A DNA stretch of 64,000 bases from Episyrphus balteatus. Its lineage: Eukaryota; Arthropoda; Insecta; Diptera; Syrphidae. The DNA lies in assembly GCF_945859705.1 (NCBI RefSeq), contig NC_079135.1:23314501-23378500 (forward strand), given 5' to 3'. Numbering within the stretch: the first letter of the stretch is position 1; each line of letters begins with the position of its first letter. Below are positions 11,132 through 23,544 of this stretch, piece by piece. The position numbers and the translations under genes are program-made. The notes beneath the pieces were generated by a model, which was given only the letters and a program-made list of their open reading frames with translations, ran no database searches and had not been told where the DNA came from.

Positions 11132-13616
11132 ATAAGCAATTCGTAATGTAGGTAGTGTTTGTTTTGGTAAAGAATTTATTCAAGTTCCTTTATATATATT
11201 CTTGAAAGCTAAAACCTCTGACCGAAATCAGTTAATATATGCCACACAAAAGTTGAATAAAAAACAACGCTCATTAACCATAATTAAAATTAAAGAAAAA
11301 TGACGCTGAAAAATTCAGGTAGTACCGCTGCTATACTACAAGATAACCAAATGTCGTCAGTTCACATCAATCAGTTATGAAAATTATGTTTCCAAAAGCC
11401 TGTAAACCCCTATCATCTATCTACCAATGTTGTTCTTTTCAATTATACCAATACGAATCCTTATTTTTTCTCTCTCGGTATTCTATTTAATAAACCTTGA
11501 CAATCGTAAGCCTATTTTATTGATCGATCATTATTTCGTTCAACCACCTCTCTCTCTGGCAGAAGACTTCTACCGTTCTACCCTATAGCCTGTCAATCTT
11601 GTTCATCCGTGTGCACCCGTCATTTCGTCATTTCGAAGAATATTTATCACATTTTAATTTCCTGCGTCGTCCTCGTCATAGTCGACTACGACTCGTTGGA
11701 AATACCATTCCAAAGTACACAATCCAACGCCCAGTCGCACACTCATCAACTCACGTGACAAGCAACATTACAATTCAATCTTCTCTCCAGTAGTCGTCGT
11801 CGAGGAGTGCTTTGGGGAATGGATATGTTTGTATCAATGTTCAAACTGCTGGTTGCTTCCTTTTCTGTCTCTCTCACAATTCACCAGACATATATGACAG
11901 TTCCATAACATGAATTCCATCCAGAAGGAACATTACATTGCCGAACACTGAACTTGGCTACGAGGGAAGTCCTGACGATGCGATGGTGCAAAAAGGATCC
12001 AAACGACGAGTATGTCTCACTCAATTGTCATGGCCAGAATATATACAAGGCATCAGAACGGACGGGAGGCAGGCGACACATCAGAAGAAATACCAGAAGA
12101 AAATGGAAGAAGAAGAAGAAGAAGAGGGAGCAGTGACACTCTGCCTCAGTTAAAAGATACTTTCTCGAACAAACTCTCATGTTAATGGCCTTTTAAAAAA
12201 TTCAAGCTCACAGAGAGAAAGAGCTTGTGTGTCCTCTCGGGGCCAAGTGGTAGAAATGGTGTTAAGAGTGTTCATGGCAACTCTCACCCTCCTCCTGTTC
12301 CATCACATCATTCATTGCCATTTTTTTTGTAAGAGGAGGGAGTGGTAAGTGTCTCGAAGGACATTTAACGCACTACACATTGTCATACACGTGACAGACA
12401 CTAACTATCATGGCCATCAGACGGAGATGGAAGGACGGGGAAGGAGTGAAAGAACGCTTTGTTGCAGGATATGAAGTCGCAATTTATCCTTCGCTTCGTC
12501 GAAATCCTCCCCAATCTAGTTGCATCAGCAGAATACTGTCAATCTCTGTGAAAAGTTGTTGTATCTGTGTATCTTCTTCTCTTTAAAAATGGCAATGGGG
12601 TAACATTAACGGTGTGCCTGTCATGTGAGTTGCCATTTTTGGTTGAGGCAAAAATAGAAAATCAATTTGAGAATATTGGAGGTGTCATTTCCACTGAGCT
12701 GTCATTCAGCAGCGATCTTCTGTTAATGTTTGTTTGTTTGTTTTGGGAAATGACAGATAAATGGATTTTCGGGGAGGATTGTGGATGGGCTATAATAATA
12801 CCAGGACCATCAGCTTATATGGCGAGTAAGAGAAATGTGTTGAAGGCGGTTTATACTAACTGGCGCTTAATGGATTTACTTTGGAATCTTTGAAGAGGAT
12901 GCAATACTTTTTTTTTTTTCTTTTGTGGACTTTGCTGACGTTAGTAGTTGTTGTTGTTTTTTCTTAAAAATACATTCGAGGGCAATGATGCTAGCTGCCT
13001 GCGAGTCCACACTATTAAAATATTCACTCTGAATGAGGTTTATTGTCCCTGTGAGGTCTGGTGTGACGAAGGGAAGTAAATATTTGGATTTTGCCAGATG
13101 ATCTTGGAGTTGAATTTCTTAGGCGGATAGCATGTTTTCTCAATCCTATACAAATATGTTATCAGCTGACATTTCGGTTAGGTAAATGAAATTGTTTTTT
13201 GAAGTCGTAGAAAAATTGTTTTAAATATCACCTGATCTAATTTGTTTCTTAAATTGAAATATTTTTCAAGATGTTTGCACAATTTATCTGGATACAAACA
13301 TTCGTTGTGACGAAGTAATAATCAACAAGACTTATTTTTCAAGAAATATCAAATATGATTAAACACATTTCTTTCATCTCTGTACCATTATTTTTATATG
13401 TTCCGAGGCAAAAAAAAAATAAAGAAGCTATAGGAAATGACTGATAAGATAGTGCAAGTTCTTCATATTTTTTTTTTTTAAGAAATTAGGGACAAATTCC
13501 ACAAGTTATCAAAGTTCTAATTAAATGTAAAATCAGATTTAAGAAGTTCTACCTAACTAATGATATTTTCTTCAAAATACTTCATAGTTAAAGTGACTTC
13601 TTATATTAAAAGAAGC
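11132..13616. other. Higher-complexity unique DNA, no gene assigned
   Basis: GC is higher than in the repeats and microsatellites are present (GAA/GAG near 12104-12130, CTCTCT near 11550). Frames of 60-71 aa around 11938-12153 are driven by the GAA tract. A 108-aa frame at 12567-12893 has no recognisable domain. It could hold regulatory DNA of a neighbouring gene, but I see no promoter or exon. Confidence 0.5.
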
Positions 13617-13745
13617 GTGGTTTAAAAAAAACAGTTTTTTATGCATCCTATGTGTAAAAGTTTTTTAAACTAAATTTGGTATGCCAGTACGAAGAAAATA
13701 TTTATTGACACATAAAAACAATTTCTTGAATATGTTCGTCCATTA
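13617..13745 (-). mobile_element. Family A fragment
   Basis: TTGGTATGCCAGTACGAAG ... TATTGACACATAAAAAC matches the reverse complement of the 3' third of family A (compare 62908-62950). It ends in a poly-A run directly against family B copy 2. Confidence 0.55.
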
Positions 13746-13760
13746 AAAAAAAAAAAAAAA

Positions 13761-15534
13761 AAAGAGGTTGTCTGTAAAGCCGGTTTACGGACGATGATTT
13801 TACGTGATAACGTCGTCAGAAAACAGGTTGTGTGCTTTTGTTTAAAATGAGTCAATTGAAGCGTTTACTTTTTTCAAACAATCATAATTTACAAGAAAAA
13901 GCTAAAAAAAAATACCTTTTTTATTTATTTATTTTTTTAATTTTTTTTATTTTAAAAGCTTACAAAAAACATTATGCAATTTAAAAGCCAAGTATTTTTT
14001 CTTAAGAATAAAACCATTTTTAAATTTTTACAATGCGCAAAAAGTATAAAAATAATTTATTGAAAACAATCATTTTCATCAAAAAAAACATGAATTTTTA
14101 TCTTCTCACGTCATTAATTCCATTTTTTTCCCTAACAACCTATAAAAAAATGTTATACCATCTGAAAGCTTATTGTCTTAGCTCAAATATATATCGATCA
14201 GGTCTATAAGACATCTACAAAAAGACCTAGAATTTTTTGAACTCGATCAAATTTCATTAAAAAAAGCAACAAAAAAACATTTATTTTTATGTTCTCAGGC
14301 TATGGAATCAATTTTTTTGTTTGACAACCCATACAAAATTTTATACCATGTGAAAGCTTATTATTTCACCATATGACGTATCAATCTTATTTCAATGATG
14401 CCTACAAGAGAAGTTAGAATTTTTTAAAGTCAACCATGTCGAATTTCCAGACTGAGATTACGATACTTCCCACACTGGTGGCTGTTCGGGGGCAACAGAA
14501 ATCCACTGGTGTTTTGAGGTTTTTCGCAATTTTCTTGATTTAACATTGTGTAGCTTGTGGTTAGTTTACCGTTATGTGTGATATACCAAATGAAAGGTAA
14601 CTGTATCAGGCTGCTCATCACAGTTTAATAAAATTTCTATCTGCTCTTGGTCAAAAGTTATAACCTATTAAATTCTAAAATTTTATTTTAGCGTTATCTC
14701 AAAATCGTGTTTACGAAAATGATTGAAACTTCGCACACACATAGTCGTAGTCATGGTCTATCATTACTTCATATACTTTATTTCTGTATCTATTAAAGAA
14801 AAAAAGATAAAAATAAAAAACCATGAAAATCGGTTTCTTCCGTTATTCAATCAAAACTCACTAAAAACTCACTCACAAGTTTTTGCACATGTATGCATAG
14901 GCCAAAACATACATGTCCTATAAGTTTGAGATTTCAAAAATTACCCAAAAATACCCCTAAAAAACAAGGTGTTTTTCAAAAATTCATATTTCGAAACGCA
15001 AATTGTTGGAAAAAAATCCGTATCAGACGCCTAAATTTTTTTCCCTCATCTTCTATCTGGAATCTTTAGAATTGTCAACAAAAAAAATTGCCTTTACCCA
15101 AAAATCATCATTTTGTCATAGCCCCAACACGTGTACAACGTTAAAACAAAACGTTGTAGCTTAGTTTCAAAATTTTTTAGAATTTTTTCTTGAATGCAGT
15201 TATTCTTAAACTAATCTCATCTATCTATAGCAAAAAAAATTAATTATCTACGACTTCGCGTTTAGATTTTAGCTTAAACTTCATCTTTCCGTTTTACCCC
15301 TGTTTACCCTATTAAATGACGGAATTTTAAAAAATCCTTCATTTGGATTAAGCTTCAGGTTATTATCTTTCAAATAAGCTATAGAAGATTTTTGTAATTC
15401 TAATAGTTTATTTTTAATTTTGAATTGAAATTTTTTTGCCGCACTGCGAAGTGCGAGAGTGGAACGGGAGAAAATGTCGTCACTTTTTTGTGGTGGCTGC
15501 CATGGTTCATCGATTTATAAGACGTTATGACGTC
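13761..15534 (+). mobile_element. Family B repeat, copy 2
   Basis: Begins AAGAGGTTGTCTGTAAAGCC and ends GACGTTATGACGTCA. All copy 1 landmarks are present in order, and the short stem-loop CGCACTGCGAAGTGCG is perfect at 15440-15455. It is about 190 bp longer than copy 1 through internal insertions. The 60-66 aa frames within it are not conserved between copies. Confidence 0.87.
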
Positions 15535-15850
15535 AAAAATACGTTTGGTTGGAAACAACACAGGGACCAGACCTCCAAGAAACTTTTAGTTTTTAGATAT
15601 GATTCGAGCTAAAAAAGACCTTTCTTTTGACGTCTCACTCGATGGATTTGGATAAAACTTTTAAAAAAGGAAATTCTTTTGTCAAGGGGTACCCCTTGGA
15701 TTTTTTTCACAAATCCAAAAAAATAGAGCTGTAATTTTTTTTACCCGAATGCATAGCCCGGTTGACTATGAACTCGTATCTTTAATTTAAGACCAATTTC
15801 GAAACTCTCGTCAAAAGATATCGGCTTCGGAATGCAAGAATGTGTTCCGG
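15535..15850 (+). repeat. Single family D monomer
   Basis: Abuts the end of family B copy 2 and matches one monomer of the 23545-24780 tandem array. Shared stretches are CGTTTGGTTGGAAA, TCCAAGAAACTTTTAGTTTT, GACCTTTCTTTTGA, CTCACTCGATGGATTTGGA, GGCAAGGGGTACCCCTTGGAT-like sequence, GCATAGCCCGGTTGA and TCGGAATGCAA. Confidence 0.8.
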
Positions 15851-18479
15851 TATCAAGCTCTTTAGTCAGTTTCATGGTTTTTTTATAAAATGGATCCTGA
15901 TTTCATTACTTTCTTCTTGCCAGAAATATCTGTCCATTTTAAAAATAATATTTAAACGTTTTCGAACTCAAACGATTCAGTTCCCATTACAATCATAAGG
16001 TACCTATACAAGGGGAACGATTTTGTATGCGATTTCGAAATAATCCATGCTAACTTTCCATTTAACTCGTGAAGTATTGATCTACTCTTATTGGCCTTCT
16101 ATTGCATCCTTATCGTATGTAAATTGTAATCAAACATATCCTTCATTATGTTAAACACATCCAAGTACAATTGTGCTGCATATAAATGAATCTGAATAAG
16201 ATATAAAGGATAAAACCAATACCAATCAATAATTGGAAATGCTAATATTTTCTCACCAAAACCACTCAAGATCCCTTAATTATAGCCTCCTTTAAACAGA
16301 AATGTAAGTCGTTTTGGTCATTCGACACCTCAAACAATTAACAATCCCATCCAAAAACCCCTAATGCATTCATTAGCTGTGTACAACTAATGTCAACAGT
16401 ATTGTTGCAGAGAGAAAGCCTCTCTCCTCTATATTGCACTTGAAACCGTTATATGGTATTTGACACCCCATATGCGGATAACATTTTGTCCATTATCATC
16501 ATCAGGTACTGTAGAACTGAGTATTGTTAGAACCACACAAACACACACATGAAATACATATGTGTCCTGAACGTCCTCATTTGCACAGTCATTTAGTAGC
16601 ACCCCGCAGGGGCACTTCGACCAGATTTATCCTTGTGCGCATTTAATTTGCAAGCGACCTTTGAAAATGTTGACACGATCTCATCAAGTGGTTGCTGTTG
16701 CTGCATCATGAAATAAAATACAAATCTGTGTGTGTAAGTGTCCATAGGGACACTCTGGCACTGCAACGTATGTTGACCAGACCTTCGCTTCGGTTCGGTT
16801 CTATATATTCAAACGAAAAACTGTCACACACAGCATGCGGTTGAGGACACAATGTCTGTGCCGAATTTGTACCGCACATAGAAGAGCTGGTTTGGTACTT
16901 GAATTCGTCCTCGAAAAAAAAATGCGACCAGCATTCATGAATATTCACACTTCCCGCCTGTCTCACTCTCTCTCTATTTTCTGTCTGGACTGTTGGTTTA
17001 GGGATTAATCGTTCCACACATGGTCCAGATAAATAATTAATTTTAAGCAATTTTTGTGTCCCAAAAATTCCATCCCACAGGGACCTTTTTACCGGGATAC
17101 CCTAGGGCAGACCGGAATTTACGATTTCACGGTCACGTTAATGAGGAAAAAACTAACAACCATCGCCATCGTCATGGTAAAACAATTCCATGACCATGCA
17201 ATGTCAGCAAAGAGTTTGGGTCCTATTTCGTTTTTCATATAGAACTTTTTTACGGTTCTCAGTTTTATTGCTTCTGATGTTGATGGTGGACGGGGGGGGG
17301 GGGGGGGGGGGGGGGCTTGAAACCATCAGCCAGACCGTATGTGTGCGGCAAAGTGCATACTGAAAACGCGCGGTTTTTCATTACACAAAGCCTTTTTAGT
17401 GTAGGCGACATTGTTTATTCGGCGATTTGGTATGCACGTCACTTTTGATGGAATGGCGGCCATAATCAAACAGAACTCCACCCGTCCATTTCCATTCCAT
17501 CAGTCAAACAGTTCTTCGGTAAAATTATTGATGTGGTTGGTTGGGAAACAAGTTTTTTGTTTATCGGAAATGTCTTTGGGTTTCGTTTTCATTTTATGAA
17601 AATTGCCCCATTATAGTGCCTTATGACGGATCTATTAATGCGAGAGCTGCTGACGGAAATGTACGAAGTAATTGAGTTGCATGATTGGAATTGGACTGGT
17701 TTGTAATACTTTTAATGGAGGGTTGACTGTTTGATTATATAATATTGGTTTGGTATTCCTTCTTTCTTTATTCTTCCGTTCAATCCATAAAGTATAATGT
17801 TTATGGTATAAGTCTGGCGACGTTTGGTTGTTAAAATAAAATTTGAGTGATATTACATAGGCGAGAGCAGTTGTTTATGAGTAAAGAGGAAGTACGAGTA
17901 TTATGGTAATTAGATGGTGAGTGAAATTTTAATGACAGTTCTAACGAAGTGTTATGGGAGATATAGGAAGAAGAATGCTTTTAAGAAATAATTTGTACAT
18001 AATTAGAAGCAAAACAATTTATAGTGACTCATTGAAGTACCTAAGTACTTACGCAGAGTAGACTGTTTAATTAGAATGCACTCTTTATTTCGTCAAAAGA
18101 AATTGACCTCTTTTTTCGAGTGTAATGAGAATGGATGAATTTAAATCCAAGAAAAATTAAAACAACTTGAATTTTTTTCAACAAACGTATTTCATAAAAG
18201 GTGAGTTGGTGTTTGAACTTGAAAAGTGAAATTTTTTTATTGATTGATAGGTGTTTAAGATTAAATTCTTTTATATAAGACTGTTATATGAAACTATAGG
18301 TACTTATATTTGAGAAAATATTGGGCAAAATTAAAAACAAAAAAAAAAAAACGATTTTTTTAAGATCGATTTTTCGCTAATCGACAGTAATTTTGGCCAG
18401 CCTCATTTTGCCAAAGAATCCTAGTTATATTTTTCTAATGGACTTCAAACTTGTTAATTTGAACCTTGTTTGAACGAAA
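15851..18479. other. Unique-looking DNA, no gene assigned
   Basis: Includes a higher-GC block (16480-17640) with CA/CT-rich stretches and a poly-G run. The 114-aa minus frame at 16706-17050 and the 62-aa frames at 17054 and 17411 have no recognisable domain. It resembles intergenic or intronic fly DNA that may be regulatory. Confidence 0.45.
17292..17315 (+). repeat. Poly-G homopolymer (24 nt)
   Basis: Uninterrupted run of 24 G in otherwise AT-rich DNA. It can form G-quadruplex structure and is also a typical place for an assembly length error. Confidence 0.95.
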
Positions 18480-18662
18480 TTTGAACGATGTTATGTTTAA
18501 ATTTGTTGAAAATGGACCGTATACTTTCGATAGAACCGTTTTCCAGACCGATTTCAATAAAAATTTGTTTGTACAAAAACGTTTTAATAATTTCACTATT
18601 ATTAAGGAAAATTTTCAAAAAAATAATTTTTTGATTTTAATAAAAAAGTTATTTATTTTTTT
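18480..18662 (+). mobile_element. Family A fragment
   Basis: AGAACCGTTTTCCAGACCGA, AAAAATTTGTTTGTACAAAA and AAAATTTTCAAAAAAATAAT follow the order of the middle of family A (compare 1108-1240 and 34940-35060). It lies directly beside the inverted family B copy 3. Confidence 0.6.
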
Positions 18663-18673
18663 AAATCATTTTT

Positions 18674-20255
18674 TGACGTGACAACGTCTTATAAATCGAT
18701 GAACCATGGCAGCCACCACAAAAAAGTGACGCCATTTTCTAACGTTACACTCTCGCACTTCGCAGTGCGGCAAAAAATTTCAATTCAAAATTAAAAATAA
18801 ACTATTAGAGGTTCAAAAATATTCTATAACTTATTTGAAAGATAATAACTTAAAGCTTAATCCAAATGAAGGATTTTTAAAAATTCCGTCATTTAATAGG
18901 GTAAACAGGGGTAAAACGGAAAGATGAAGTTTGGGCTAAAATCTAAACGCGAAACTGTAGAGAGTTGATTTTTTTTGCTATAGATAGATAAAACTAATTT
19001 AAGAATAACTGCATTTAAGAAAAAATTCTAAAAAATTTTGAAACTAAGCTACAACGTTTTGTTTGAACGTGTTGGGGCTATGACAAAATGATGATTTTGG
19101 GTAAAGGACATATTTTTGACAATTCTAAAGATGCCAGGTAAAAGATGAGAGAAAAAAAAAATTAGGCGTCTGATACAGATTTTTTTCCAACACTCTGCGT
19201 TTCGAAATATAAATTTTTGAAAAACACCTTATTTTTTAGGGATATTTTTGGGTAATTTTTGATTTTTAGCTTTTTTTTGGAAAGTTCAAAAAATCTCAAA
19301 CTTATAGGACATGTAGGTTTTGGCCTTATGCATCGTTTAGTTTGGAATCGTTTAGTGAGTTTTGACTGAATAACGGAAGAAACAAAAAAACACGTTTTTT
19401 GACCGTTTTTAACCAATTTTCATCGTTTTTTCTTTAATAGATACAGGAATAAAGTATTTTGAGTAATGATAGACCATGACTACGACTATGTGTGTGCGAA
19501 GTTTCAATCATTTTCGTAAACACAATTTTGAGATAACGGTAAAATAAAATTTTAGAATTCAACAGGTTATAACTTTTGACCAAAAGCAGATAGAAATTTT
19601 ATTAAACTTTGATGAGCATCCTGATACAATTACCTTTCATTTCTTATATCACACATAAAGGTAGACTAACTACAAACTACACAATGTTAAATCAAGAAAC
19701 TTGCGAAAAACCTCAAAACACCAGTGGAGATCTGTTGGCTCCCGAACAGCCACCAGTGTGGGAAGTATTGTAATCTCAGTCTGGAAATTCGACATGGTTG
19801 ACTTTAAAAAATTCTAACTTCTCTTGTAGGCATCTTTAAAATGAGATTGATACGTCATATGAAAGGTGAAATAAATAAGCTTTCACATGGTATAAAAATT
19901 TGTATAGGTTGTCAAACAAAAAAATTGATTCCATAGCCTGAGAACATAAAAATAAATGTTTTTTTTTGCTTTTTTTGAATGAAATTTGATCGAGTTCAAA
20001 AAATTTTAGCTCTTTTTGTAGATGTCTCATAGACCTGATCGTCGATTGATATATATATTTTGAGCTAAGACAATAAGCTTTCTGAAGATATTACATTTTT
20101 ATAGGTTGTTAGGGAAAAAAAATGGATTTAATGACGTGAGAAGATAAAAATTCATGTTTTCTTTGCTATTTTTGATGAAAATGATTGTTTTCAATAAATT
20201 ATTTTTATACTTTTTGCGCATTGTAAAAATTTAAAAATGGTTTTATTCTTAAGAA
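18674..20255 (-). mobile_element. Family B repeat, copy 3 (inverted, truncated)
   Basis: On the plus strand it opens with TGACGTGACAACGTCTTATA, the reverse complement of the B terminus. It runs through ATCGATGAACCATGGCAGCC, the perfect stem-loop CGCACTTCGCAGTGCG (18754-18769) and ACACCAGTGGAGATCTGTTG, to TTCTTAAGAAG. About 190 bp of the opposite end, with the GGTTGTCTGTAAAGCC landmark, are missing. It faces copy 2, making a pair of about 1.6-kb inverted copies 3.1 kb apart. Confidence 0.85.
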
Positions 20256-20319
20256 GAAATTGGTTTTGAATTAAAGATATGTGTTCATAATAAACAGGCC
20301 AATGCATTCAGGAAAGAAA

Positions 20320-20490
20320 ATAAATTTTTTTTTTCGAAAAAAATCCTAGGGTACCTACCCCTTGCCAAAAAAAATATATTTTTCAAAATTTCCTCCAAAT
20401 CCATCGAGTGATATATCAAAAGAAAGGTCTCTTTAAGTTTCTTGTAGGTCTGGTATATGAAATATTTCCAACCAAACAGATTTTCGAAAA
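20320..20490 (-). repeat. Partial family D monomer, inverted
   Basis: AGGGTACCTACCCCTTGCC, CCAAATCCATCGAGTGATAT, AAGAAAGGTCTCTTTAAG and AATATTTCCAACCAAAC are the reverse complement of the family D monomer. Confidence 0.75.
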
Positions 20491-20599
20491 ACATTCAATT
20501 GTCTCGAATGAAAATGCATTTTAAAGAATTTCGTACAAATTCATCGATCTTTTTATTCATAAATGAAACCCAAGAGTTTCTTCGAAATGCGCTGGAATT

Positions 20600-20658
20600 T
20601 ATTGGGGGCCCGGGACACTACCTTGACTACCGTAATGATATCTGGGTACGCCCCTGTC
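20600..20658. mobile_element. hAT-like terminal fragment
   Basis: TTGGGGGCCCGGGACACTAC ... GGGTACGCCCCTG has the same GC-rich, GTACGCCCCTG-ending layout as the right end of the 42098-43257 element (GTGTACGCCCCTG). No matching left end or target duplication was found. It lies inside a 124-codon frame (20457-20831), which argues that this frame is not a gene. Confidence 0.5.
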
Positions 20659-20804
20659 CTAAATACAGAGACGTCGTTGCTGTTGTTGTTTTGCTTCAGA
20701 AAATTGACTGGTTTGGAAATACTACTTGGTTGTTGAAAAGTATTGCCAGAAATATCATTTTAAAAACAAGGATGGAGATTTTACACGGAAAAAAGACCTA
20801 CTTA

Positions 20805-21195
20805 AAATTAGCGGAGTCGGTATTAAACTAAGCGGATTTCAGCATGATTCTTTCCCAAGGTGACTACCGTCTTAAATTAAGCGAACAGATCTTCTTAACT
20901 TCTTGAATGTGCAAATTTATAATGAATCCGCTTAATTTAAGAGGAAAATCATGTTATTTTAATGTGGAATTATATAAATAAAAAAAATAAAAACGGGCAG
21001 TAACTGAAAATTTACACTAAAATGTAATGAAATTCACCTTAAATTTAACAGAATTTAAGCGGATTCCATTTATTTTAAGCGGAAATCATATTGTTTTATG
21101 AGAGTAGGATTTAAAGTGGGCATGATATTATTTTAAGTTGATTTTTTCTTTCCTCGTATCAGATCTAGCTGATTTTTTTAAGCGGAATTATGTCT
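20805..21195. repeat. Cluster of TTAAGCGGA motifs
   Basis: At least six near-copies of (T)TAAGCGGA(A/T)T or its complement occur in about 390 bp (about 20812, 20830, 20877 as AAGCGAAC, 20926 inverted, 21057, 21078, 21181). Spacing is irregular, so it is not a simple tandem repeat. Confidence 0.55.
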
Positions 21196-23544
21196 TGAAT
21201 TTCCAGGAGTGTTAAACTATGAATTGTTAATTGTCATATATGTATTCCCGCCAGGGAGCTTTATTCGATGAATTTCTTGTGGTGTAGAAATTCCAAATGT
21301 ACACATGCAGATGTTGAGATTTGTCTCGAAAAGTTTTCCGCTAATTATGGTTTCCAAAATGTTTTTTTTTTTTTGGATCTTCGTTTTTCTGGATAAAAGG
21401 TCAAGTCTGGTTTCAAATGGTCTCCAATGGTAGCAGAACAAGGAAAAATACACCTGTCAGTTTTGTTATAAATTATTTATTACTCTTTAGCATCATTAAA
21501 TGTCTATAATTTGTCTAGGTAATAAAACCTCCTCCAAAATAATAAAACGGCAGCTCCGCTATATCCATTTCACCTGTATAGGTTTTTAAAAATTACATCT
21601 CAGTATCAATTTAATAAGAGTCCATAAATTATAATCTTCATAAACCCCCGATCATCAGAAATATAAATAATTTCTATTGTCCTTTGAAACCCATTCCACA
21701 ATTTTATGAAGGAATAAATATAAATAATTACTCTTAGGCAGATGAAGAGGACTCAACTTGATTTGAATTTTAAACAATTCCGATTCTATTATTTCTTCCT
21801 CGTAGGTCGTTGCACAGAGTCTAACTTCATCTTTCTCATGAGAGAGCCTACCTGACTTCCTTCCGTTACCCATACCACCAGAAACCAGGTGCTCTTTCAC
21901 ACAATGTTTTCTTAGCCTCCTTCCAGAATATTAAAACCAAATAGAAATTTGAATTATTATTTTAGAAAAGGAGAATTGAATTTTATGTACTTTTTTTTAT
22001 TTTTAATTAAATTCAACTCAAGCCTACACAAGTTGGAATTGAATTATCTCCTCAAAAACCTGAGAAGATTTCTATGTTTGAATGGTACCTATACGTCATG
22101 TGGTCATGTAAGTTATCGACTCTAAGTCTATATAGGAACAATTTCTTTGTTCTCATAAATCCGCTTTTGTCCTGCGGAAAAGTCATCTATTATTGTCCCT
22201 ATACATTCATTCGCATCCTTCATCAAAATGTCATCAAATGAAAATCCAAAAATCTTTTAATGTTTCGCGTATTAAAAGGAAGAGACCAAAAAAAGGACCT
22301 TTTGTTATGACTCAAATAATTCAGTGTTCTGCACAGTTTTGTTGCCTTGGCAAAAAAAATAAAGGACTATTGAAGTATCGTCCTTTAGTAACCAAAACAA
22401 TGCTGGAACGTAATTTAATTTTTCATTATTTTTTGCCAGTATGGAGTCCTTTTGAAAAAAAAAAAAATTAGGTAATGGAAATGCGAAATTAAGGACAAAA
22501 AAAAACTGGCAACATGCATGAAGGACGAAAAATGAGGAAAAAACAAATAGGTAACAAAAGATATTTCTAAAGATGTACGAGTACCTACTTCAAGAGGACC
22601 ACCGCATGATATCTATTCGCATTTTTATATTTTCAAGTATACCACTAGACATCCTGGCGGGTGAGAACGAGAAGTTCTATAGAGCAGATGTGAAAAAGGC
22701 ACATTTATATTATAGAACAAACGACCGACGACCAAAAAAAGTGAATGCAATGGTCATTAATAGAAATGCCACATGAAAAACGACAAAGGAATGCGAAAAG
22801 AATAATATCAAAAGAGGATTTTGTGTCCTTTTTATCTAGGCAACGTATAACGTTGTCATCGCCGGGTCGGTCGTTGTCGACAATAGAACTGGAAAGCGAA
22901 AAATTGCTCACAATTTTCACCAATTTTCAAACCGCAAGTTAGACTGTAAGGTATTTTTGTAGTGGGTACAATGGTTTTTATTAAAGAAGGTGAGCACGAT
23001 AACCGATGTCGAGCAAACTTATCTGAGAGTTATAAAGTTCTTTAGATGCCAGCTGAGTGTTTGGGAATTTATTGCTTTGTAGCATGTGGAGTACCTACCT
23101 GTTTTTGTGATATCATTGGAACTAATAGATCGGTTTTTTTTTTTAATAAAACCATTTAAGGACAAAGAAATTGTACTTTAATGCGATTTCAATTGTATGG
23201 CAGATGACTCAGTTAACAATGAAAGACTCTGTTTATGATTAACCAAAGATGTCAAGTGAGCATTACAGAAAAATAGATTACCTTAAATGTTCAATGGTAA
23301 AACATTTGCAATTAGGATAAGTTGTATTGAAAAAGAAATCTGACAAAAGAAAAATTGTACTAGATTACCTCTTTTTAACGACTTTGGATAGCCTTTTATC
23401 TGACTTTTTAACTGGATTAACTGAAAAATGTTATAAAGATTCCTGTCATTTAACTTACATAAATTATTGATTCTTGAACTATAAAAGTATTCCATTTATA
23501 ACAAAAAACGTATTAGATTACTTCCCTTTTGGATATAGATATGT
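21196..23544. other. Unique-looking DNA, no gene assigned
   Basis: Several frames of 60-92 aa (for example 22193-22471 and overlapping frames on both strands at 22573-22942) lack recognisable domains and contain repeat-like homopolymers. I see no splice-bounded exon. Confidence 0.45.

Noticed and set aside
11938..12153. Frames ending in Glu or Lys runs
   Set aside because: Driven by a GAA/GAG microsatellite; two overlapping frames compete and neither has a domain.
16706..17050. 114-aa minus-strand frame in a higher-GC block
   Set aside because: No recognisable domain, low-complexity CT/CA composition and no initiation context.
20457..20831. 124-aa plus-strand frame
   Set aside because: It begins in an inverted family D monomer and runs through a hAT-type terminal fragment, so it is a chance frame across repeats.
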